Of a stretch of 5,594 bases of DNA, positions 1 to 5,594 are shown in pieces. The position numbers were made by a program, and so were the translations under genes. Below the pieces are notes generated by a model that saw only the letters and a list, made by a program, of their open reading frames with translations, searched no databases and was not told where the DNA came from. Position 1 is the stretch's first letter. Each line of letters opens with the position of its first letter. Source of the DNA: Desulfobacteraceae bacterium (GTDB taxonomy: Bacteria; Desulfobacterota; Desulfobacteria; Desulfobacterales; Desulfobacteraceae); contig JAAEMC010001123.1 of NCBI GenBank assembly GCA_024225895.1, forward strand, positions 1 to 5,594. Direction: 5' to 3'.

Positions 1-110
1 ACACAGGTCCGCCCCTCCAAATCCTACATTAGATGGAGTACCACAGGCGTTCCCTTTGGTTTTTTAATCTTATCATAGCACAAACAACTTGTATATACAT
101 GTATAGTTTT
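1..110. other. Left-edge segment with no identifiable gene
   Basis: No supported gene lies here. Plus-strand reading frames entering from the left edge stay open to a TAA at 65-67 (frame 2) and a TAG at 76-78 (frame 1), so the last residues of a plus-strand gene could be present. Neither short peptide is recognisable. If such a gene exists, it converges on the minus-strand RACo operon. The segment also holds a T-run at 60-65 and an AT-only perfect palindrome, TATACATGTATA, at 94-105. Confidence 0.4.
35..65 (+). terminator. Possible weak intrinsic terminator for a plus-strand gene off the left edge
   Basis: On the plus strand, 35-42 can pair with 46-53 around an ACA loop: five Watson-Crick pairs, two G-T pairs and one A/C mismatch. 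Six bases later comes a run of six T (60-65). The stem is imperfect and the T-run is not directly adjacent, so this is only a candidate. In the opposite orientation, needed for the RACo operon, the G-T pairs become A/C mismatches and no T-run follows, so it would not serve that operon. Confidence 0.2.
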
Positions 111-1664
111 TTAAACCATAATTTTTACTGAAGGAAACCGGGAACGATCTGTGTGGGGATAAAATTTTGCACCGGAAAACATATTCATAAACTCCTGATT
201 CACGTTGAGCTCTATATAGGTAATGCTTTTCCTGATCTCAAGGATCTGCTCAAACGCGCTCGCATCTGTAAGCAACATGGTTGCACCGCCTAAAGAACTA
301 TTGCCCAGCACTTCAAAGCGTTCCAAACCCATTTCAGGCAGCATTCCAATGGATATGGCTGATCTCGGATCAATGAACGACCCAAAGGTCCCAGCCACAT
401 AAAATTTAGCCAGGTCCTCAAATGCCAGGCCTGCGGTATTATTGACGATGACTTCCAGGATCGTATACATGGCGGCTTTGGAACTGGTTAAAGAATTTAA
501 GTCCACCTGGTTTAAGCAGATGGGCCCATCTGTTCCGGAATTCTTCTCATCTACCAGGATAAAATAATCAATCCCGTCCTTTTCAAAAAGCCTGTCTTTG
601 CACCGCGGTTTGGAAAACTTGCCCCGTATGTCAATCATGCCCGTTAAAAAAAGGCAGGCAGCCAGATCAATCATCCCTGACCCGCAGATGCCTATGGCAG
701 GCTGGTCCTCTATGGTTTTAATTTCCAAAGAACCAGCTTCAGGATCAATTTGTACCCGTTCGATCACGCCGGGTTTTGCGGTCATGCCGATTTTACTGAC
801 CCCGCCTTCCAGGGCAGGTCCTGCTGCTCCGGCACAGGCAATGAGCCATTCGCGGCTTCCCACCACAATTTCAGCATTGGTTCCCACATCGACCATGATA
901 CAAGGGTTTTCTTTTTCATGGAGCCGGGCAAAAAGAATTCCGGATATTAAATCCCCGCCAAAATAGCTGCCTATATTGGGAAATAAAAATGCATACCCCC
1001 GGGAGTTGATATCAAGTCCCAGTTCACGGGCCTCAACACTGTTCGGGACATTCACACACGGGATATATGGTTCTTTAATGATTTCATAGGATTCGATTCC
1101 CAAAAAAAGGTGGGTCATGGCGGTGTTACCCGCACCAGTAATCAGAAACACATCTTGTCTTTTGAAACCTTGATCCCGGCATAAGTCTCCGATATGACTG
1201 TTGACTGAATCAATAACCAGTTTATGAAGAGAGTCAAGGCCCTCTGGCTGGTTTGAATGGTGAATCCGGGCCAGAACATCGGGTCCGATCTGCGCCTGGG
1301 GATTATCAAATCCCTTCTCCCCCAGGATATCTCCAGTTTCAAGGTTTACCAGGTTCAGTACAATTCTTGTCGTACCAATATCAATGGCAATGCCAAGGGG
1401 AGTTATGCCATCTTCCGGGTTGATTATATCCAACAGAACCCATTGGTATGGATCTTTGAACAAAACCACCTTTGCCCTAAAATCGGATTGCCGTAATCTT
1501 GTGGGGAGGTTTTTTAACAAATGCAAAGGCATCCGCACATAATCGGTCTCTAATTGCTTTTTCAAAGACTGTTCCAGCCGGCCTGCATCGGAGGTATTAT
1601 TGGCAAGGCTTGGTTTTTCAACACGGATTTCTCTGACAAATCCGTGGGACAAAGGTTTTGCCAT
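111..1664 (-). CDS. Ferredoxin-less RACo-like ASKHA ATPase (corrinoid activation protein paralogue, DUF4445 type)
   Basis: This 517-residue protein matches the linker, middle and C-terminal ATPase domains of reductive activators of corrinoid proteins (RACo) but has no [2Fe-2S] domain. The linker/middle region is at about 8-88 (VEKPSLANN, then LLKNLPTRLRQSDF). The ASKHA domain starts at about 90: phosphate-1 loop D95-IGTTR, AGNTAMTH at 178-185, GGDLISG at 236-242, phosphate-2 DVGTNAE at 259-265, GPALEGG at 282-288, CGSG at 327-330, adenosine loop AGTFG at 424-428, and the family C-terminal YPHTD...FP. Known RACo proteins use ATP to drive Co(II) to Co(I) reduction of corrinoid proteins. The start is supported by AAGGA (1672-1676) seven bases upstream of ATG, and by a one-base overlap with the preceding RACo stop (TGATG), which implies translational coupling. 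No ferredoxin domain is hidden upstream, because that DNA codes for the neighbour in another frame. Two loop residues differ from the neighbour (R100 for T, T426 for G). It may act with the full-length partner or with a separate ferredoxin (inference). It could also be a regulatory paralogue. Family assignment is firm; the exact role is not. Confidence 0.9.
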   Translation of the reverse strand: MAKPLSHGFVREIRVEKPSLANNTSDAGRLEQSLKKQLETDYVRMPLHLLKNLPTRLRQSDFRAKVVLFKDPYQWVLLDIINPEDGITPLGIAIDIGTTRIVLNLVNLETGDILGEKGFDNPQAQIGPDVLARIHHSNQPEGLDSLHKLVIDSVNSHIGDLCRDQGFKRQDVFLITGAGNTAMTHLFLGIESYEIIKEPYIPCVNVPNSVEARELGLDINSRGYAFLFPNIGSYFGGDLISGILFARLHEKENPCIMVDVGTNAEIVVGSREWLIACAGAAGPALEGGVSKIGMTAKPGVIERVQIDPEAGSLEIKTIEDQPAIGICGSGMIDLAACLFLTGMIDIRGKFSKPRCKDRLFEKDGIDYFILVDEKNSGTDGPICLNQVDLNSLTSSKAAMYTILEVIVNNTAGLAFEDLAKFYVAGTFGSFIDPRSAISIGMLPEMGLERFEVLGNSSLGGATMLLTDASAFEQILEIRKSITYIELNVNQEFMNMFSGAKFYPHTDRSRFPSVKIMV

Positions 1665-3604
1665 CAGCTTTTCCTTAATTCTTCCAGCCGCTGTTTGACC
1701 TTGGGGAAATAATCGAGCTGAGTATGTGGCAGGAAGAGAGCACCCATATAATGGTCCATGTAAGACGGAGTTTCCGCAAGTTCAAAGTTGGTCATCATGT
1801 CCACCACGTGGCTTACATCCTGGCGCAGTTTATTGGTCAACGAGTTCATTTTGCATCCCAAAAGGGAACCATTACCCAGATAAGTAACTTTTTCTGGTTC
1901 AATTTCAGGAAGCAATCCAATGGTAATAGCACTTTCAAGATCCACGTAACTGCCGAAACCACCGGCCAGAATAATTCTTTCCAAATCATTAATACCAAGC
2001 CCAATTTCATCCAGCAAGGTCAGTGCCGCACTGTACATAGCCCCTTTTGCCCGTATCAAATTGTCAATATCCGGTTCGGTAATGGTAATGTCCCTGTCAA
2101 TCTGGGCCGCATCACTATAAACCAGAACATATTCCCAGATATCATCGGTTTGCCTTATCCTGTCCGTTGGCAGGTCGCGTTTGAACTTGCCCCGGGAATC
2201 AATAATCCCGATCTCAAATAATTTACCTACTAAGGTGATTAGCCCTGATCCGCAAATCCCCTTTGCCTTTTTATTGCCAATGGTAATAATCATGGGTTCA
2301 TATGTTTCCGGATCAATGGAAAAATCTTCAATGGCTCCTTTGGCCGCCCGCATACCGAATTTAACTCCTCCGCCTTCAAAGGCAGGCCCGGCAGATGCGG
2401 CAGTGCAGACCATCCAGTCTTTATGGCCGATCACAATTTCCGCATTGGTACCGATGTCCATGTATAGGGTAAGGGATTCCTCCCTGTACATGCCCGATGC
2501 CATGACGCCTGAAATGATATCCCCGCCCACATAACTGGATACCCCCGGATAGACCAGGGCAATGGTGTGATCGATCAGGTCAATGCCAATCTGGGAGGCT
2601 CGAAACGGAGGGTAAAGGATGGATACCGGCACATAGGGGGCACGCCGGATATATTTGGGATTAATTTTCAATAGAAGCTGGGTCATGGTGGAGTTGCCGG
2701 CCAGGGTGATGGTGGTGATTTCATCCCTTTCAATTTTGGCCCTTTTGACAATCCTTGCGATAACCGTGTTGATTGTTTCCACCACTTTTTCATGCAGCGT
2801 TTGAAGCCCGGACCCTTTTTCAGCAAAAACGATGCGCGAAATCACATCTTCCCCATAACTGATCTGGCCGTTGAATTCACCATGCTGGGCCAGCACTTCA
2901 CCGGAATTTAAATCAAGAACCTGACCATATATGGTGGTGGTGCCCACATCAATGGCAATGGCATAATTGCGGTCAGTAGTATCAAAGGGTTCAATATTAA
3001 CAATTTCGTTTTTACCATCATCGCGAACCGGTCTGGCAATGGTGACTGTAACATTAAAATCCCCTTCCCGGACTACATCCGGCACTTTCCTAAGCAGACT
3101 TAAGGATGTGGTTAAGCGGTGTTCGTCATACTTTGTTCTCAAGTGGTGTACAATGCGCTGGATATCGGCCTGGTTATCTTCGACCGATGCTGTTTCCATC
3201 TCAAGATAGATTTTTTCCACCGGCGGGATAAACAATCCTTCCTGCCGCAGTTCATCAATATTAAAATCCATTGCCTTAGCAGTGTGGCGGCTGCCTGCCT
3301 GGACATTGAGCCTACTTGTATCAATCTCGGATTCCACAGGGATCCGGATTGTCAAATCCGAACACACACTTGATAAACAGGCCAGGCGGTAACCTTTTGC
3401 CTGATCTTCGGCGGAAAGTTGTTCTGAAATACCGCCCTCTACATTTCCTTTTTCAACAAGGACACGGCACTTCCCGCAGACCCCGCCGCCCCCGCAGGAG
3501 GCATTGATATGGACCCCGGCTTCCATGGCAGCCCGGATCAAGCTTTCATTGTCCTCGACCTCAACCGTATAATTGTGGGGTAAAAACTCTATTTTATATG
3601 TCAT
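1664..3604 (-). CDS. RACo-type corrinoid activation protein: [2Fe-2S] ferredoxin plus ASKHA ATPase (DUF4445)
   Basis: This 646-residue protein has the full RACo architecture. Residues 1-90 form a plant-type [2Fe-2S] ferredoxin domain with C37-x5-C43-x2-C46-x29-C76 in the contexts ASCGGGGVCGKC and LACLS. A linker/middle region spans about 125-210 (ASVEDNQAD, LLRKVPDVVREGDF). The ASKHA ATPase follows from about 214: phosphate-1 D219-VGTTT, AGNSTMTQ at 302-309, GGDIISG at 360-366, phosphate-2 DIGTNAE at 383-389, GPAFEGG at 406-412, CGSG at 451-454, adenosine loop AGGFG at 547-551, and C-terminal LPHTQLDYFP. Characterised relatives (RACo of Carboxydothermus hydrogenoformans, activating enzymes of acetogen O-demethylases) pass an electron from the Fe-S cluster to Co(II) corrinoid at the cost of ATP, in the cytoplasm. 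Length is normal for the family. The start is supported by AGGAAAGGA five bases upstream. It is the first gene of the operon, coupled to the ferredoxin-less paralogue, and divergent from the FAD dehydrogenase. The target corrinoid protein is not in the window, so the pathway is unknown. RamA of methanogens is a functional analogue but carries 4Fe-4S clusters, so it is not the better match. Confidence 0.94.
   Translation of the reverse strand: MTYKIEFLPHNYTVEVEDNESLIRAAMEAGVHINASCGGGGVCGKCRVLVEKGNVEGGISEQLSAEDQAKGYRLACLSSVCSDLTIRIPVESEIDTSRLNVQAGSRHTAKAMDFNIDELRQEGLFIPPVEKIYLEMETASVEDNQADIQRIVHHLRTKYDEHRLTTSLSLLRKVPDVVREGDFNVTVTIARPVRDDGKNEIVNIEPFDTTDRNYAIAIDVGTTTIYGQVLDLNSGEVLAQHGEFNGQISYGEDVISRIVFAEKGSGLQTLHEKVVETINTVIARIVKRAKIERDEITTITLAGNSTMTQLLLKINPKYIRRAPYVPVSILYPPFRASQIGIDLIDHTIALVYPGVSSYVGGDIISGVMASGMYREESLTLYMDIGTNAEIVIGHKDWMVCTAASAGPAFEGGGVKFGMRAAKGAIEDFSIDPETYEPMIITIGNKKAKGICGSGLITLVGKLFEIGIIDSRGKFKRDLPTDRIRQTDDIWEYVLVYSDAAQIDRDITITEPDIDNLIRAKGAMYSAALTLLDEIGLGINDLERIILAGGFGSYVDLESAITIGLLPEIEPEKVTYLGNGSLLGCKMNSLTNKLRQDVSHVVDMMTNFELAETPSYMDHYMGALFLPHTQLDYFPKVKQRLEELRKS
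1672..1676 (-). promoter_or_regulatory. Ribosome binding site of the ferredoxin-less RACo paralogue
   Basis: The minus strand reads AAGGAAAAGCTGATG, placing AAGGA seven bases before the ATG. The site lies inside the last codons of the upstream RACo gene, and its TGA stop shares an A with this ATG. This fixes the start at 1664 and points to coupled translation, so the two proteins are probably made in linked amounts. Confidence 0.7.
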
Positions 3605-3609
3605 TTATA

Positions 3610-3618
3610 TCCTTTCCT
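3610..3618 (-). promoter_or_regulatory. Ribosome binding site of the full-length RACo gene
   Basis: The minus strand reads AGGAAAGGATATAAATG. AAAGGA ends five bases before the ATG at 3604, a good match to a Shine-Dalgarno sequence. It supports this start, which also places the ferredoxin beta-strand (YKIEFLP) at the expected N-terminus. Confidence 0.7.
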
Positions 3619-3677
3619 GATCAACGGATCACGTGTTTTATGCTTTAAATAATACGTTTTCGCATTAAGACTACTAA

Positions 3678-3706
3678 GATATATACCTTTGAAAGAAGGG
3701 TGACAA
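3678..3706 (-). promoter_or_regulatory. Candidate sigma-70 promoter for the RACo operon
   Basis: On the minus strand, TTGTCA (3706-3701, five of six to the -35 consensus) is followed after 17 bases by TATATC (3683-3678, four of six to the -10 consensus). This would give a leader of roughly 65-70 bases before the RACo ATG. A second candidate lies closer: TATTAT (3654-3649) with a weak -35 TTAGTA 17 bases upstream (3677-3672). I cannot choose between them from sequence alone. Confidence 0.35.
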
Positions 3707-3957
3707 GTTTTGGACACTATTTTTTTGCCTTTTTCCACCAGCCCCTTGATCTTCAAAATTGACCGCCTTAATTTAAGAATAAAATAAATAATCTCATCCT
3801 CTTGCGTTTAAGTACATGGTTTTAAAGAAAAAGCCTGCTGTTCCCGGGGGTGCTTAATAATGTCGATGATCTGCCAATTTATCTACAAAATCAGATTTTT
3901 CCAAAGGACTTGTTAATTACCGTTGAAATTTTTAAATCTTTATGGAAGTATTAGTTG

Positions 3958-3971
3958 TTTTAGCGCTAAAA
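3958..3971. promoter_or_regulatory. Perfect 14-bp palindrome, candidate operator
   Basis: TTTTAGCGCTAAAA is a perfect inverted repeat centred between 3964 and 3965, with a CpG-centred core in otherwise AT-rich DNA. Its core AGCGCT (3962-3967) sits exactly where the -35 box would lie, 17 bases upstream of a perfect TATAAT at 3985-3990. This is a typical position for a dimeric regulator. The central CpG resembles LacI-family operators, but no regulator gene is visible in the window, so the binding protein is unknown. Confidence 0.45.
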
Positions 3972-3984
3972 GAGATTTAGTAAA

Positions 3985-3990
3985 TATAAT
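3985..3990 (+). promoter_or_regulatory. Candidate -10 box (TATAAT) for the FAD dehydrogenase operon
   Basis: TATAAT matches the sigma-70 -10 consensus exactly. No -35 hexamer lies at 16-18 bases; the palindrome core occupies that place instead. There is no extended -10 TG. Transcription would start near 3997, giving a leader of about 17 bases that still includes the Shine-Dalgarno sequence at 4001-4006. A promoter without a -35 box is often activator dependent. Confidence 0.4.
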
Positions 3991-4000
3991 TGATTCATTA

Positions 4001-4006
4001 AAGGGG
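4001..4006 (+). promoter_or_regulatory. Ribosome binding site of the FAD dehydrogenase gene
   Basis: AAGGGG lies seven bases upstream of the ATG at 4014 and is the only good Shine-Dalgarno match near the start. It supports this start codon. Confidence 0.65.
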
Positions 4007-4013
4007 TCAAAAA

Positions 4014-5450
4014 ATGGAAAAAATTGACGTACCCAAACTAAGAGAAATTGTTGGAGAAAATAATATCAAGGCTGATCTTTCTGATCTTTATATATACGGC
4101 TCAGATTCATCAGTACACCATGCCATGCCATGGGTGGTTGTCCGGCCGGACAACACCCTCCATGTGCAACAAATCATGGAATATGCAAACCAGGAAGTCA
4201 TCCCCGTTATTGCAAGGGGCGGCGGGTCTGGAATGTGCGGGCAGGCAGTACCGAGCCAGGGGGGAATCATCATGGATATGAAGGGCATGAACCGTATCCT
4301 TGAAATCAACCTTCCGGATGTATATTGCCGTGTAGAACCGGGTGTGGTTGATGATGATCTGAACCTGGCTTTAAAATCCTATGGCGTGTTTTATCCGCCC
4401 ACACCGGCATCTTCCAGAATTGCCACCATCGGCGGTGAAATCGCAAACAACGCCAGCGGTGTCCGTTCAGTTAAATACGGTGCAACAAGGGATGCAGTCT
4501 TAGGGATGAAAGTGGTCCTTCCCAATGGTGAACTGGTCAGCCTGGGTGCCTATACACGGGTTGAAGCATCCGGGTATCAGCTTCACAAACTCATGGTCGG
4601 GTCAGAAGGAACTTTGGGAATTGTAGTGGAAGCTACCTTAAGCTTTGTACCCATCCCGGAATTCAGGTGTATGGGTGTGGCCAACTTCGACTCGCTCCAG
4701 GATGCCGGAGAGGCCATCGGTGCAATCATGTCATCTGGAAGCAATCCTTCCATGCTGGAACTGGTGGATAGTGTGGCCATTAAAGCGGTCAACAAAACCA
4801 TGGATCTGGGGCTTAAAGAAGTGGCGGCTGCGCTGATTTTTGAAGCTGACGGCATGGTAAAGGAAGCCGTGGATTATGAAATCAATAAGATGAGACAAAT
4901 CTGTGAAAAACAAAATGGCCAGGACATTTATGCCAGCTATGATCCACAGGAAAGGGCAAAAATATTTATGGGCCGTAAAAAACTGTTCCCGGCTTTATCC
5001 AAGTATGATGAAAACCTGGCCTCCACTTCCCTGGCGGACGACATGGCAGTCCCCTATTCCAAGATGGCGGAAATGGCCGGCAAAATCCATGAAATAGCAG
5101 CCAAAAATGATATTATTATGACTGCTTACGGCCATTGCGGCTCCGGCTGCATGCACACCAAGATTCTTATGGACACCAAGAGAGAAGATCAGTGGAAATC
5201 TGCTAAAAAGGCCATTACAGAAGTCTATGAATATGTCCGCTCGGTTCATGGAACCACCAGTGCTGAACATGGGATCGGCATTTCCAAAGCCGAATCTTTC
5301 AAGGTTGAAAAGTCAGACTCCATCAACCTTTTAACCAGCATTAAAAAAACGCTTGATCCCAATAATATTTTGAATCCAGGAAAACTTATGCAGGCGCCTG
5401 ATGACTGGGTAACTGCAACTGATTTGAGATACTCCGTGAACAGCAAATAG
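4014..5450 (+). CDS. FAD-binding oxidoreductase of the GlcD / D-lactate dehydrogenase family
   Basis: This 478-residue protein has the length and order of GlcD-type flavoproteins. The FAD-binding PCMH domain spans about 38-215: RPDN (44-47), the pyrophosphate loop ARGGGSGMCGQAVP (67-80), TPASSRIATIGGEIANNASG (130-149), VKYGATRD (153-160) and GSEGTLGIV (196-204). The C-terminal FAD-oxidase domain follows, with AVPYSKM (345-351), GHCGSGCMH (373-381), SAEHGIG (416-422) and the closing LDPNNILNPGK (447-457). In the family, the two His of GHxGDGNxH and the Glu of the EHG motif hold a divalent metal, and the next His is catalytic. These map to H374, H381, E418 and H419, so an active 2-hydroxy-acid-type dehydrogenase is likely. 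The D and N of that motif are replaced here by S377 and C379, with a further Cys at 375. No signal peptide or membrane segment is seen, so it is cytoplasmic. The next gene, 14 bases on, is an Fe-S protein and likely electron acceptor. The substrate cannot be named: lactate, glycolate, 2-hydroxyglutarate or a demethylation product are all possible. Confidence 0.9.
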   Translation: MEKIDVPKLREIVGENNIKADLSDLYIYGSDSSVHHAMPWVVVRPDNTLHVQQIMEYANQEVIPVIARGGGSGMCGQAVPSQGGIIMDMKGMNRILEINLPDVYCRVEPGVVDDDLNLALKSYGVFYPPTPASSRIATIGGEIANNASGVRSVKYGATRDAVLGMKVVLPNGELVSLGAYTRVEASGYQLHKLMVGSEGTLGIVVEATLSFVPIPEFRCMGVANFDSLQDAGEAIGAIMSSGSNPSMLELVDSVAIKAVNKTMDLGLKEVAAALIFEADGMVKEAVDYEINKMRQICEKQNGQDIYASYDPQERAKIFMGRKKLFPALSKYDENLASTSLADDMAVPYSKMAEMAGKIHEIAAKNDIIMTAYGHCGSGCMHTKILMDTKREDQWKSAKKAITEVYEYVRSVHGTTSAEHGIGISKAESFKVEKSDSINLLTSIKKTLDPNNILNPGKLMQAPDDWVTATDLRYSVNSK

Positions 5451-5452
5451 CA

Positions 5453-5459
5453 AAGGTGA
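5453..5459 (+). promoter_or_regulatory. Ribosome binding site of the Fe-S protein gene
   Basis: AAGGTGA lies five bases before the ATG at 5465, within the 14-base gap after the dehydrogenase stop codon. It fixes the start and indicates co-transcription with the dehydrogenase. Confidence 0.65.
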
Positions 5460-5464
5460 CATAT

Positions 5465-5594
5465 ATGGAAATTAAAGAAAAACAATTCAAAAATCTTGAA
5501 AAATGGGAGCCTACCCTTGCCAATTGTATCCGCTGCGGATACTGTTTTGAACACTGCCCTTTATTTAAACACACTGGTTGGGAATCCGATGCCC
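5465..5594 (+). CDS. Fe-S binding protein, N-terminal part (GlcF/HdrD-like), cut by the window edge
   Basis: Only the first 43 codons are present. Translation begins MEIKEKQFKNLEKW and reaches C21-I-R-C24-G-Y-C27-F-E-H-C31-P, a classic CxxCxxCxxxCP [4Fe-4S] motif. This N-terminal arrangement is typical of the iron-sulfur subunit paired with GlcD-type flavoproteins (GlcF, LldE or HdrD-like proteins). These usually carry a second 4Fe-4S motif and then CCG domains, but that part is outside the window. It follows the FAD dehydrogenase by 14 bases with its own Shine-Dalgarno sequence, so the two are probably one operon and one complex. The expected role is to take electrons from the flavin and pass them to quinone, another Fe-S carrier or a heterodisulfide-type acceptor (inference). 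The minus-strand open frames across this region are shadows. The presence of a ferredoxin-like Fe-S protein is fairly secure; the subfamily is not. Confidence 0.8.
   Translation, partial: MEIKEKQFKNLEKWEPTLANCIRCGYCFEHCPLFKHTGWESDA

Larger units (their letters stand above)
3605..4013. other. Divergent intergenic region between the RACo operon and the FAD dehydrogenase gene
   Basis: These 409 bases are AT-rich and contain no supportable gene. Besides the promoter candidates listed separately, they contain dyads CTTAA-T-TTAAG (3767-3777) and AAAATC-A-GATTTT (3887-3899), both short and possibly chance in AT-rich DNA. I see no cobalamin riboswitch B12 box, no tRNA-like fold and no strong GC hairpin with a T-run. 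The length is generous for a shared control region, which leaves room for regulator binding sites. Confidence 0.6.

Noticed and set aside
86..112. Terminator after the ferredoxin-less RACo gene built on the TATACATGTATA palindrome
   Set aside because: The stem is made only of A-T pairs, and in the minus-strand direction it is preceded, not followed, by the homopolymer run. It could not act as an intrinsic terminator for the operon.
598..966. Plus-strand open frame of 122 codons inside the ferredoxin-less RACo gene
   Set aside because: It is antisense to conserved ATPase motifs (DVGTNAE, GPALEGG, CGSG). A similar open frame lies antisense to the same motifs in the other RACo gene (2181-2534). 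The resemblance of the two peptides comes from conserved sense-strand codons, not from a real antisense gene.
1724..2221. Plus-strand open frame of 165 codons antisense to the full-length RACo C-terminal half
   Set aside because: The sense strand has a complete, motif-rich RACo protein here. The antisense peptide is low in recognisable motifs and has no supported start.
3711..3729. Possible sigma-54 promoter (TGGACAC ... TTGCC) on the plus strand
   Set aside because: The GG and GC dinucleotides are 13 bases apart instead of the required 10, so the spacing does not fit a -24/-12 element.
3841..3858. GC-rich patch CCCGGGGG in the intergenic region as a hairpin terminator or small RNA
   Set aside because: Flanking pairing is limited to a few bases (AAGC with GCTT around a long loop) and no T-run follows in either direction.
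3605..4013. Cobalamin riboswitch in the divergent intergenic region
   Set aside because: It was considered because RACo acts on corrinoid proteins. No B12 box or surrounding conserved stem was found on either strand by eye.
4995..5554. Minus-strand open frames overlapping the 3' part of the dehydrogenase and the Fe-S gene start
   Set aside because: They are shadows of the plus-strand genes, whose motifs (GHCGSGCMH, SAEHGIG, CxxCxxCxxxCP) and ribosome binding sites are clear.

Overview
The window looks like a chromosomal segment from an anaerobic bacterium that handles corrinoid-dependent methyl or C1 chemistry. The gene content would suit a sulfate-reducing Desulfobacterota species of the Desulfobacter/Desulfobacula type, or an acetogen. 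This assignment is an inference from gene types and moderate G+C; no taxonomic marker gene is present.

Layout: (1) Positions 1-110 hold no identifiable gene. They contain a weak hairpin followed by a T-run that could end a plus-strand gene lying off the left edge. (2) Positions 111-3604 are a two-gene minus-strand operon, transcribed right to left. The upstream gene (3604 to 1664) encodes a full-length RACo-type corrinoid activation protein with an N-terminal [2Fe-2S] ferredoxin domain, linker/middle domains and a C-terminal ASKHA ATPase. The downstream gene (1664 to 111) encodes a second RACo-like ATPase that starts exactly at the linker and has no ferredoxin domain. Stop and start share one base (TGATG), so the two are probably translationally coupled. 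(3) Positions 3605-4013 are a 409-base AT-rich divergent intergenic region. It holds candidate promoters for both directions and a perfect 14-bp palindrome placed where the -35 box of the plus-strand promoter would be. (4) Positions 4014-5450 encode a GlcD-type FAD-linked dehydrogenase on the plus strand. (5) Positions 5465-5594 are the start of a plus-strand iron-sulfur protein (CxxCxxCxxxCP), cut by the window edge, and the likely redox partner of the GlcD-like protein.

How they may work together: RACo proteins use ATP to drive one-electron reduction of inactive Co(II) corrinoid proteins to active Co(I). The GlcD-like/Fe-S pair would oxidise a 2-hydroxy acid or related substrate and pass electrons into Fe-S carriers. 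A plausible reading is a locus for using a methylated or methoxylated compound, with the methyltransferase and corrinoid protein outside the window, but no methyltransferase or corrinoid protein is visible here. The most unusual points are the ferredoxin-less RACo paralogue coupled to a complete one, the Cys-rich variant of the metal-site motif in the GlcD-like protein (GHCGSGCMH), and the palindrome/promoter arrangement.
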